This document shows, piece by piece, positions 45,165 to 53,542 of a DNA stretch of 64,000 bases; positions within the stretch are counted from its first letter, which is position 1, and each line of letters opens with the position of its first letter. This DNA comes from Pseudomonadales bacterium (lineage in GTDB: Bacteria > Pseudomonadota > Gammaproteobacteria > Pseudomonadales > Azotimanducaceae), in the NCBI GenBank assembly GCA_024234635.1, contig JACKNX010000012.1, forward strand, positions 86,147 to 150,146, read 5' to 3'. Both the position numbers and the translations under genes were made by a program. The notes beneath the pieces are model-generated. The model saw nothing but the letters and a program-made list of their open reading frames with translations. It made no database searches and was not told the DNA's origin.

Positions 45165-45364
45165 AGCGCATTCCGCAAAGCGGAATGCGCCAATCGCCGA
45201 TTCCAACCCCCAGCGCCGACCCTCCACTTCGCAAAGCGAAGTGGCATGAGGCGCGTGTGTCCTCTCCAGCGCATTCCGCAAAGCGGAATGCGCCTCTCGA
45301 CGAATCCAACTCCCCCAGCGCCGACCCTCCACTTCGCAAAGCGAAGTGGCATGAGGCGCGTTTG
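45165..45364. repeat. Two tandem copies of a REP/BIME-like hairpin unit
   Basis: Each unit of about 104 bp holds two hairpins with AAA loops. Hairpin A is GCGCATTCCGC-AAA-GCGGAATGCGC at 45166-45190 and 45269-45293. Hairpin B is CCACTTCGC-AAA-GCGAAGTGG at 45224-45244 and 45329-45349. Stems are perfect in both copies. The linker AGCGCCGACCCT and the tail GGCATGAGGCGCGT are also repeated. Non-coding, between tRNA-Ala and the 3' end of phr. Confidence 0.88.
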
Positions 45365-45469
45365 GTATCCGTACCTGTTCTCCGCCTCCACCGCTTCAAA
45401 AACAAGATGGCACTGAACGCCCGAACCCAACGTCAGGTGGCCCCAGGTGCCGCTCGCAACCAGACCCGT

Positions 45470-46873
45470 TCACGCACGCTTATTCCCTGCGGTACCAGCG
45501 TCACCCACTCCCCTGAATCTCTCGATCGCCCGCTGCCGCGCGAACGCATGCTCAACGACAGGCGAGGGATACCCAGTCACTCCACCCGCCTTCCACGGCT
45601 CGAACAACCACTTGTCCGGCACAGCGGCGAGTTCCGGCACCCACTGCCGCGTGAACACCCCCTTTGCATCGAAGCGCTGCCCCTGCGACGCGGGATTGAA
45701 GATGCGGAAGTACGGCGCTGCGTCCGTGCCGGTGGAGGCACTCCACTGCCAGCCCCCGTTGTTGGCGGCAAAATCACCGTCCACCAGCTGCTGCATGAAG
45801 TACCGCTCCCCCTCACGCCAGTCGATGAGCAGGTGTTTGCTCAGGAACATCGCGGTCACCATGCGCAGCCGGTTGTGCATCCAGCCGGTCGTGCGCAACT
45901 GGCGCATACCGGCGTCCACCAGCGGATACCCCGTCTCCCCCGCCTGCCACGCGGCCAGCTGATCCGGCGCATGCTCCCAGCGGACGCTGTCATACTGACG
46001 GTGAAACGCCTCGCCCCGGCAGACATGTGGAAAGGCGACGACCACGTGCCGGTAGAACTCGCGCCAGATGAGCTCCGTGGCAAAACTCGACTCTTCGATG
46101 GGCTCGCGCCTTGTGAGCGCATGCAGGCACTGACGCGGAGACAACGCCCCCACGGAGAGATAGGCGGACAGTCGACTGGTGCCGGACACGCCCGGATAGT
46201 CGCGCTGCTCGCCGTAGTCGCCCGCGTGCGCATCCAGAAAGTCGTGCAACCGGCGCTGCGCCTGCCGTTCGCCGCCTGGCCAGTCCTCGGCGCAGTCATC
46301 TTCGACATTCAATGGCCAGTCGACGGAAACCGCGGCTGGCCCAGAGGCTTGCGCCCCCGGCACTGGCAGCGGGTCGAGCATGCCCGGCGCAAGCGCCGCG
46401 AGCCAGCGGTTGCGAAACGGCGTGAATACCGAATAAGCGCCACCGCTGCCGGTCGTGAGCGACCCCGGCGCGTGCACCACGCTGCCGTGATGGCGTGTCC
46501 AGCCAATGGCCTCCCGGCTGCACCGACGCGCCACCGCGCGGTCCCGGTTCAGCTCGTTCAGCGGGTACTCGGCATTGAAGTGCAGGTGCGCGCACTGCTC
46601 GCGCCGCAGGAGCGCAATCAGCGCCTCGGGCACATCGCGAAACCAGGGAACATGCAATATCCGTAGCGGGATGCCGAGCTGAGCCAGCTCGACCGCCAGC
46701 GCCTGCACGCACCGGTTCAGGAAAGCCAGCCGGCGATCGCCGACATCGTGGCTGCGCCATTGCGCCTCGCTGACGACAAAGCAGGCGACGACCTCTGCCT
46801 GCTCGCGCGCGGCGGACAATGCCGGGTTGTCCGCCACTCTCAGGTCATGACGAAACCAGACGAGCTGTTTCAG
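45470..46873 (-). CDS. phrB: Deoxyribodipyrimidine photolyase, probable CTG start
   Basis: Repairs cyclobutane pyrimidine dimers using light, FAD and an antenna pigment. The frame gives 467 residues if started at the CTG at 46871-46873 (LKQLVWFRHDLRVADNPAL), matching the universal photolyase N-terminus. The first conventional start (GTG at 46837) would cut off that strand. FAD-domain signatures: ELIWREFYRHV, AWQAGETGYPLVDAGMRQL, GWMHNRLRM, DWREGERYFMQQLVDGD, NNGGWQWSAS. The CTG lies 12 nt after the stop of the upstream SnoaL-like gene in the same frame, with GAGG before it. Confidence 0.93.
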   Translation of the reverse strand: MKQLVWFRHDLRVADNPALSAAREQAEVVACFVVSEAQWRSHDVGDRRLAFLNRCVQALAVELAQLGIPLRILHVPWFRDVPEALIALLRREQCAHLHFNAEYPLNELNRDRAVARRCSREAIGWTRHHGSVVHAPGSLTTGSGGAYSVFTPFRNRWLAALAPGMLDPLPVPGAQASGPAAVSVDWPLNVEDDCAEDWPGGERQAQRRLHDFLDAHAGDYGEQRDYPGVSGTSRLSAYLSVGALSPRQCLHALTRREPIEESSFATELIWREFYRHVVVAFPHVCRGEAFHRQYDSVRWEHAPDQLAAWQAGETGYPLVDAGMRQLRTTGWMHNRLRMVTAMFLSKHLLIDWREGERYFMQQLVDGDFAANNGGWQWSASTGTDAAPYFRIFNPASQGQRFDAKGVFTRQWVPELAAVPDKWLFEPWKAGGVTGYPSPVVEHAFARQRAIERFRGVGDAGTAGNKRA

Positions 46874-46885
46874 TCGCGCCGCGCC

Positions 46886-47314
46886 TCAGCCCGTAGGCGG
46901 CTGGATGCGCGTACCGCGCGATACCAGTTCGTGACGCTTGATCTTCCAGCCCTGGGGCGTGCGCACCATGTCGGATCGGTACGTGGCCCACAGCGTGAGC
47001 GTCGTGCCCGGCTGGTCGAGCACGTAATGCAGCGCCTGCACGTCGGTGCGGCAGTGCGCGGTGTCGCCGTCGATGGTGGCCAGCTGCGGCCCCAGCATGT
47101 GCTGAGTGGGTCCGAAGCGCTTGAGCGCATTCACCACGTAGTCGGTCCATACGTCGCCACCGCGATACACCACGCCGTCAGCGCCAAAACCGTGCACTTC
47201 CACATCGTCGTGGAAGCAGCTGCGATACATCACCATGTCCCTTTCATCCACGCCCGCTGCGTAACGCAGCATGACATCCATCAGTGCTATCCGGTCTTCG
47301 GCCCAGTTGCTCAT
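46886..47314 (-). CDS. SnoaL/NTF2-like protein
   Basis: A 142-residue alpha+beta barrel protein resembling SnoaL-like polyketide cyclases and ring-hydroxylating-dioxygenase beta-type folds. Typical segments are IALMDVMLRYAAGVDERDMVMYRSCFHDDVEVHG and GWKIKRHELVSRG. It may be an enzyme or a binding protein; no catalytic pair is certain. It stops 12 nt before the proposed phr start. Divergent from the acyl-CoA synthetase (76-bp gap). Confidence 0.85.
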   Translation of the reverse strand: MSNWAEDRIALMDVMLRYAAGVDERDMVMYRSCFHDDVEVHGFGADGVVYRGGDVWTDYVVNALKRFGPTQHMLGPQLATIDGDTAHCRTDVQALHYVLDQPGTTLTLWATYRSDMVRTPQGWKIKRHELVSRGTRIQPPTG

Positions 47315-47390
47315 CGCTCACCCCCTTGCTTCATTCTCGGCTGGCTTGGTATTAAGCCGGGTCGGCATTCGCCACGCAACCGAGGCAGAC

Positions 47391-48923
47391 ATGTATCCCG
47401 GACACTGGGCCACCATCAAACCCGACGCCCCCGCCGTGCGCCACGCCACCAGCGGCGAGGTGATGACCTGGCGCGCATTGGACGACGCCTCCAACCGGGT
47501 GGCGCAGCTCCTGCGCGCCCTCGGCCTGGAGACAGGCGACCACGTCAGCCTGATCATGGAAAACCACCTCGACTACTTCCCCTTCGCCTGGGGAGCAATG
47601 CGCGCCGGGTTGTACCTCACCTGCGTGAATCGCTACCTCACGGCCGAGGAGATGGCCTACATCGTCACCGATTCGCAGTCGAAGGCCGTGCTCGCCTCCG
47701 GCGTGGTGGCGGACCTCGACGAACTGCGGCAGCTCACCCCGCACACCCTGCACCACCTCGCGGTACGCGGCAACGCCGCGGGCTGGCAGGACTATCCGAC
47801 GTTGCTTGCCTTGCAGCCCGCCACACCGCTTGCGCACGAACCCATGGGCGACAGCATGCTCTACAGCAGCGGCAGCACCGGCCGCCCCAAAGGCATCAAG
47901 CGCCCGCTGACAGGCAAGACCATCCAGCACGGCATTCCCGGCGTGGAGGTCAACAATGTCTACGGCATCGATGCGGACACCACCTATCTGTCGCCGGCGC
48001 CGCTCTACCACGCCGCGCCATTCGGCTTCTGCATGCGCACGCTGTGCCTGGGTGGCAACGTGGTGATGATGGAGAAATTCGACCCCGAGCTGTCACTCGC
48101 CTCCATCGAGCGCTTTCAGGTCACACACAGCCAGTGGGTGCCGACCATGTTCGTGCGCCTGTTACGTCTCGACGCTGAAGTGCGTGCCCGCCATGATCTC
48201 TCGTCCCACCGCGTGGCGGTGCATGCGGCAGCGCCGTGCCCGGTGGAGGTGAAGAAGCAGATGATGGACTGGTGGGGCCCCATCCTGTGGGAGTATTACG
48301 CCGGCACCGAACGCAACGGCGCCACCATCATAGGACCGCACGACTGGCTGGCACATCCCGGCTCCGTCGGCCGCGCCGCCAGCGGCGTCATTCATATCTG
48401 CGACGAGGATGGCAGCGAACTGCCCACCGGCGAATCGGGGCTGGTGTATTTTGAACAGCCCGCCAGGCCGTTCGTGTATCACAACGACGCGCAGAAGACA
48501 GCCAGCTCCGGCCATCCCGTGCACGCCAACTGGACGACACTGGGCGACGTCGGCTATCTGGACGAAGAAGGCTTTCTGTATCTCACCGACCGCAAGGCTT
48601 TCATGATCATCTCCGGCGGTGTGAACATCTACCCGCGCGAGATCGAAGACGCTCTCATCCTGCACGACAAGGTTGCGGACGTCGCCGTGTTCGGCATCCC
48701 CAATGCGGATTTCGGCGAGGAAGTGAAAGCTGTGGTGCAGCCCATGCCGGGGATCGACGCAGGGCCGGAGCTGGCCCGGGAGCTCGAGGCCTTTGCCCGC
48801 ACGCATCTCGCCGGCTACAAGATTCCCCGCAGCTTCGATTTCCTTGCCGAACTGCCACGCCTGCCTACGGGCAAGCTCTACAAGAAGGTGCTGCGCGACC
48901 CGTACTGGCCGGCAAAATGCTGA
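47391..48923 (+). CDS. Acyl-CoA synthetase (AMP-binding family)
   Basis: A 510-residue ANL-superfamily ligase activating a carboxylic acid to its CoA thioester. The P-loop is MLYSSGSTGRPKGIKRPL. The adenylate motif is YYAGTERNG, followed by GDVGYLDEEGFLYLTDRKAFMIISGGVNIYPREIE and the catalytic Lys region PRLPTGKLYKKVLRDPY. ATG at 47391. Upstream in-frame codons have no Shine-Dalgarno. Substrate unknown, possibly a branched, aromatic or cyclic acid. Confidence 0.93.
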   Translation: MYPGHWATIKPDAPAVRHATSGEVMTWRALDDASNRVAQLLRALGLETGDHVSLIMENHLDYFPFAWGAMRAGLYLTCVNRYLTAEEMAYIVTDSQSKAVLASGVVADLDELRQLTPHTLHHLAVRGNAAGWQDYPTLLALQPATPLAHEPMGDSMLYSSGSTGRPKGIKRPLTGKTIQHGIPGVEVNNVYGIDADTTYLSPAPLYHAAPFGFCMRTLCLGGNVVMMEKFDPELSLASIERFQVTHSQWVPTMFVRLLRLDAEVRARHDLSSHRVAVHAAAPCPVEVKKQMMDWWGPILWEYYAGTERNGATIIGPHDWLAHPGSVGRAASGVIHICDEDGSELPTGESGLVYFEQPARPFVYHNDAQKTASSGHPVHANWTTLGDVGYLDEEGFLYLTDRKAFMIISGGVNIYPREIEDALILHDKVADVAVFGIPNADFGEEVKAVVQPMPGIDAGPELARELEAFARTHLAGYKIPRSFDFLAELPRLPTGKLYKKVLRDPYWPAKC

Positions 48924-49300
48924 TTCGGCTCACGCGGGCCCGGGCCATGTGGGTGAAAATCTGACAGCGCAACCGGACCGAGACGATCGGGCAGACTCAA
49001 TCGCGCCTTGAATTGTCTCTCGGATTTATCGATGCGGTGATGCCAGCCAGGCGGGGATTGCAGCGGCCGCTGATGCCCGTTTCTCATAACATTTTATCAA
49101 ACGCTATTCCTGCCCTCCCAGTCTGGCTATCGACAACAACGCATCGCTTTGGATGTCGTGTCAACTCCGCTTTCCATTGCCGCACCGCAATATGCGGGGA
49201 CGCACAGCGCGTGCGTTCGGCAACCGCAGGAATACAGCCGCTTGATTTCCATGAAGCAGAATGCTTAGCATCCGCCCGGGGATTCATCAGGAGGGGCATC
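48924..49300. other. Intergenic region upstream of TonB receptor
   Basis: About 380 bp with no supported gene. An AT-rich patch near 49082-49110 may hold the receptor promoter. Two small dyads lie side by side: CCGCA-ATA-TGCGG (49185-49197) and ACGCAC-AGCGC-GTGCGT (49200-49216), possible operator sites. Confidence 0.5.
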
Positions 49301-51736
49301 ATGAAGTCATTCCGTTTCCCGATCGGCAAGTGTCTGTCACTTGTGTTTCTTTCAATTTCCTTCCCCTACGTACCTCGCGCCGGCGCCGCCGAAGTTCTCG
49401 AAGAAATCCTGGTCACCGCCCGTAAGCGGGAAGAGTCGCTCCAGGACGTGCCCATCGCCATCGAGGCGCTGGACGCCGAAAAGATCGAACGCTACGACGC
49501 TGACAGCCTCACTGAGATCGCCGACATGGCGAACAACGTCGAAATAACGCCTGGAACCAATGGCGCGGGCGGCAGTTTCATCATGCGGGGCCTGGGCTCG
49601 AACGCCGGTGACTCGGGCATCGAATCCAGCGTCGGCACGAACATAGATGGTGTGCAGTCAGCCCGCGGATTTGTTTCACGTACCGCGTTTTTCGATCTCG
49701 CCTCCGTACAGTTCCTCAAAGGACCACAGGCGCTGTTCTTCGGCAAGAACAGTCCGGCCGGTGTTGTCGGTTTGCAGAGCGCAAACCCCACTGACCAGTT
49801 CGAAGCGAAGGTATCGCTGGGCTATGAAATGGAAGCCGAAGAGCGCATCTTCGACGGCATGGTCTCCGGACCGATCACCGACACGCTAGGCGCGCGCCTG
49901 GCCCTGCGCCTGACCGACATTGGCGGCTGGATAGACAACCGCGCGCAGTTTGTCGAAAACAGCAATGGCGAGGCGATTCCCTTCCTGAACATTGCCGGTT
50001 TCTGGCCGGCTGATGAGAGCTACTACGATCTGCCGGGTTCGAAAGGCGCCGATATCGGCAACATCACGACAAAAAGCGCTCGACTGACACTGGAGTGGAC
50101 GCCAACTGACAGCTTCACGGCACTGCTCAAGCTCATGGCAACGCACGAAAAAAGTGACGGCCTGGTCGGCGGCGAACTTGCCAACTGTACGGCGCCGCCC
50201 GTCACGCGCGTTCTGCCCATCGCCCGCCCCGCCCTCACGGATCCGTACAATGACTGCAAGCTCGACAACAAGACCTCACAGGGCAACATTCCCACTGAAG
50301 TGGCGAGACTCTGGAGCAACAACCAGAGCGGCGAACTCGGCGATTCCCTGTTCAGCGACTACAAGGCACAGGTTTTCTCACTCGACATGGAATGGGAACA
50401 CGACTGGGGAACCATCAGTTCAATCACCGGCTGGCTCGCCTATGATTTTGAAGGCTGGGACAATTTCGGCGGCATGATGTTTCCCTTCTTCATCGGCTAC
50501 AACCCCGACGATCACGAACAGTTTTCACAGGAGCTACGCATCGCCACGGAACTGGATGCGCCAGTCAACTACATGGTGGGTGTCTACTACGACACCTTTG
50601 AACGCGTACACGCCAATTCGAGCAAGCTGGGACTGTTCGGACTGGACCCGGTTACCGGCTTCAGCAACGATCAACACGTCGTGCAGAAAACGGACGGAGA
50701 TTCCTGGTCCGTATTCGGCCAGGTGATATGGGATATCAACGACCAATGGGAATTCGCCGCGGGAGGACGTTACACGCGAGACAAGAAAGACGGCACACAA
50801 CGTCACGTGTACGTACACCAGTTGCTGCAGATATTCGGTTGGTTCCCGCCCGGTATCGATCTCCGGGCGGACACCGACGACACGGACTTCTCGCCCGAGG
50901 TGACGCTGACCTGGCGCCCGAACGATACTGTCACGCTGTGGGGGGCATGGAAAAACGGATACAAAGCGGGAGGCTACTCGGCGCCCACGGTGCTGACCAG
51001 CGCCTTTGGCCCCGAAAACATCACCTTTGGCGAGGAGGATGCTTACGGTTTTGAAGTCGGCCTGAAAACCACGCTGCTCGAAGGTCGCATGCGCCTGAAC
51101 GTCACGGCATACGACTACACCTTCAAAGACCTTCAGGTAAGTCAGTTCCGCCCGGAAACAACAACGTTTGTCATCGGCAACGCGGCATCAGCCTTCACGC
51201 GCGGAATCGAGTTCGATCTCGTCTTCCAGGCCACCGACAGGCTGCAGCTCTATGCGGAAGGAGGCTACAACAAGGCAGAATATGACAAATATCCCAACGT
51301 CGCCTGCTACGCCTTCCAGACCGATGCCCAGGGCTGCGTTGATCCCGATGGCGACGGGCTGCGGTTCCAGGATCTCAGTGGCGAGCCGTTGGCTGGTGCG
51401 CCTGAGTTCAACGGCTCGCTCGGCTTTGAGTGGACGCAACCCATCGGCGAGCGCTGGCTGGGGATTTTCTCGACGGAAGCAATCTACAGCGCCGGGTATC
51501 GAACCGCCTCCAACGGTGAGCCGCTGGCCAGGCAGGACAGTTTCTGGCGACTACGGGCCCGCGTTGGTCTGCAGAGTGTGGACGGGCGGTGGGATTTTGC
51601 CGTCATCGGCCGCAACCTCACGGATGAAATCTGGCCAGTCGGCGGTGCCCGTCCTGGCGCCCTCACACCGGCTGATCAGGGCGGCGGCGGCTCAAGGCCA
51701 CGCTCGATCCTGTTTCAGGCATCGTACCGGATCTGA
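49301..51736 (+). CDS. TonB-dependent outer membrane receptor
   Basis: An 811-residue outer-membrane protein importing a large or scarce substrate with TonB energy. Signal peptide about 1-29 (hydrophobic core then PRAGAA/EVLEE). TonB-box-like EEILVTARKREESLQDVP, plug domain to about 160 (GPQALFFGKNSPAGVV), and a 22-strand barrel with the C-terminal SILFQASYRI. The VTARKR-type start is common in receptors of catabolic sphingomonads and marine gammaproteobacteria. ATG at 49301 with AGGAGGGG. Starts the 49-58 kb import/degradation cluster. Confidence 0.95.
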   Translation: MKSFRFPIGKCLSLVFLSISFPYVPRAGAAEVLEEILVTARKREESLQDVPIAIEALDAEKIERYDADSLTEIADMANNVEITPGTNGAGGSFIMRGLGSNAGDSGIESSVGTNIDGVQSARGFVSRTAFFDLASVQFLKGPQALFFGKNSPAGVVGLQSANPTDQFEAKVSLGYEMEAEERIFDGMVSGPITDTLGARLALRLTDIGGWIDNRAQFVENSNGEAIPFLNIAGFWPADESYYDLPGSKGADIGNITTKSARLTLEWTPTDSFTALLKLMATHEKSDGLVGGELANCTAPPVTRVLPIARPALTDPYNDCKLDNKTSQGNIPTEVARLWSNNQSGELGDSLFSDYKAQVFSLDMEWEHDWGTISSITGWLAYDFEGWDNFGGMMFPFFIGYNPDDHEQFSQELRIATELDAPVNYMVGVYYDTFERVHANSSKLGLFGLDPVTGFSNDQHVVQKTDGDSWSVFGQVIWDINDQWEFAAGGRYTRDKKDGTQRHVYVHQLLQIFGWFPPGIDLRADTDDTDFSPEVTLTWRPNDTVTLWGAWKNGYKAGGYSAPTVLTSAFGPENITFGEEDAYGFEVGLKTTLLEGRMRLNVTAYDYTFKDLQVSQFRPETTTFVIGNAASAFTRGIEFDLVFQATDRLQLYAEGGYNKAEYDKYPNVACYAFQTDAQGCVDPDGDGLRFQDLSGEPLAGAPEFNGSLGFEWTQPIGERWLGIFSTEAIYSAGYRTASNGEPLARQDSFWRLRARVGLQSVDGRWDFAVIGRNLTDEIWPVGGARPGALTPADQGGGGSRPRSILFQASYRI

Positions 51737-52075
51737 CGGTTTCCGCGCTTCCCGCCACCACGGAAAGTCGTCAGCCCGGTGCCCGGGACCAGCAAGCCGC
51801 CACGCCACCCGTCACGATGCAGGCCGGCTGCGCCCGGTTACGGTTTACCGGCATTCAGCGAACCGGTGCCATTCATCGCCCTCGGCAGACCGGCGGGAAG
51901 TTGCGAATGAAAACCCCTTGCGTGTCAACGACTGCCGGTGAGTGCCGACCCTGCAATCGGCCTCCGGCCGGATGGGTGACCACCGCACAGGACGATGGCA
52001 GCAGCGACTGCCACTGGTACGCCGACCGTCCACTGGAAATAATACGCGCCTCCTTGCCATACGGCCGCGACACCA
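51737..52075. other. Intergenic region between receptor and symporter
   Basis: About 340 bp. No supported gene or terminator. GGAAATAATAC near 52035-52045 is the only AT-rich, -10-like patch before the symporter. Both genes are on the plus strand, so a separate transcript is plausible. Confidence 0.45.
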
Positions 52076-53509
52076 ATGAACTCCACCCTGCTGGGTTTCG
52101 TGATCCTCTACCTGGTGATCTCCATCGGCATCGGCATGTATGCCGCCACCCGCGTGCACAATGCCAGTGACTACATCACCGCCGGCCGCAGCCTGCCGAT
52201 GTTCGTGGTGGTAGCAATGGTATTTGCCACTTGGTTCGGCGCCGAAACGGTGCTTGGCATACCAGCCACCTTCCTGGACGAAAATCTCGGCGGCACCATC
52301 TCCGATCCTTTCGGCGCCTCCCTGTGCCTGGTGCTGTTCGGACTGATCTTTGCCCGCCCGCTCTACCGCCAGAACCTGCTGACGCTCGGTGACTTCTATC
52401 GCATCCGCTTCAATCGCGGCGTGGAGGTGGTTGTCAGCATCGCCATCGCACTGTCGTATCTCGGTTGGGTGTCGGCCCAGGTCACGGCGCTCGGGCTGGT
52501 ATTCAACGTGCTCTCGGGCGGCGAGATCACCCAGACGGGCGGCATTCTCATCGGCGCCGCCGTGGTGCTGCTCTATACGCTTTACGGGGGCATGTGGTCG
52601 GTAGCGCTCACCACGGTATTCCAGATGAGCATCATCGTCGCCGGTCTGCTGTGGATTGCCTGGCTGGTAGCGGACATGCCGGAAGTGAACGGTGTGGCGC
52701 CCGTCATCGAACATGCCCGCAACGCCGGTAAATTCGAATTCTGGCCACCGCTCGAATGGGGTGCCATCGTCACCTTCATCGCCGGTCTTCTGACCATGGG
52801 CATCGGCTCCATCCCGCAGCAGGACGTCTTCCAGCGCGCCAACTCGTCCGCCAGCGAACGGGTGGCCGTCTGGGGCACCACCATCGGTGGTCTTGCCTAC
52901 TTTTTCTTCACCGCCGTGCCGATCTACCTCACCTACTCCGCCACGCTGGTGGACCCCGTGCACACCGCGGCGCTGATGGAACAGGATTCGCAGCTCGTGC
53001 TGCCCAGTTTCGTGATCAGCCACATGCCCATCGTCGCCCAGGTGGTGTTCTTCGGTGCGCTGCTCAGCGTCATCATGAGCACCGCCAGCGGCACCCTGCT
53101 GGCACCGGCTGTCACCATCTCCGAAAACGTGATCAAGGAACTGCTGCCGGAAGGCACGCTCACCGACGAACGCCTGCTGAAGCTCACGCGCATCGTCGTT
53201 GCCCTGTTTGCGCTCGGCGTGGTGGCCTACGCCCTCTGGTCGGCACAGAGCGAAACCAGCATCCACACCATGGTAGAGAACGCCTACAAGGTGACCATGG
53301 CCTGCGCCATCGTGCCGCTCGCGGCAGGGCTGTTCTGGAAACGCGCCAGCAACTTCGGCGGCGGCCTTTCCATCGTTCTGGGACTTGGCGTGTGGATTGC
53401 CCTGGAGATCATTGATCCGGAAGCAACACTGCCGCCACAGTTCGGTGGATTCATCGCCAGCACCGTCGGCATGATCGCCGGCTCCCTTGCCAGACCGCGC
53501 GACCGCTGA
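52076..53509 (+). CDS. Sodium:solute symporter (SSS family)
   Basis: A 477-residue inner-membrane transporter with about 13 hydrophobic segments. SSS features include YITAGRSLPMFVVVAMVFATWFGAETVLGIP, LPLYR-type FARPLYRQNLLTLGDFYRIRF, and GSIPQQDVFQRANSSASERVAVWG. Carries a small solute such as an amino acid, carboxylate or sugar with Na+. Start ATG at 52076 lacks a clear Shine-Dalgarno. Lies between the TonB receptor and the convergent D-aminoacylase. Confidence 0.94.
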   Translation: MNSTLLGFVILYLVISIGIGMYAATRVHNASDYITAGRSLPMFVVVAMVFATWFGAETVLGIPATFLDENLGGTISDPFGASLCLVLFGLIFARPLYRQNLLTLGDFYRIRFNRGVEVVVSIAIALSYLGWVSAQVTALGLVFNVLSGGEITQTGGILIGAAVVLLYTLYGGMWSVALTTVFQMSIIVAGLLWIAWLVADMPEVNGVAPVIEHARNAGKFEFWPPLEWGAIVTFIAGLLTMGIGSIPQQDVFQRANSSASERVAVWGTTIGGLAYFFFTAVPIYLTYSATLVDPVHTAALMEQDSQLVLPSFVISHMPIVAQVVFFGALLSVIMSTASGTLLAPAVTISENVIKELLPEGTLTDERLLKLTRIVVALFALGVVAYALWSAQSETSIHTMVENAYKVTMACAIVPLAAGLFWKRASNFGGGLSIVLGLGVWIALEIIDPEATLPPQFGGFIASTVGMIAGSLARPRDR

Positions 53510-53542
53510 GCGGGTCGCGCCGTGCTCGGCCCGGCAATGCGT

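Noticed and set aside
45165..45364. CRISPR array
   Set aside because: Only two units, each palindromic twice over, with no uniform short repeat/spacer pattern and no cas genes.
45085..45364. tRNA-associated integration site of a genomic island
   Set aside because: No integrase nearby and no duplicated tRNA 3' end seen; photolyase follows directly.
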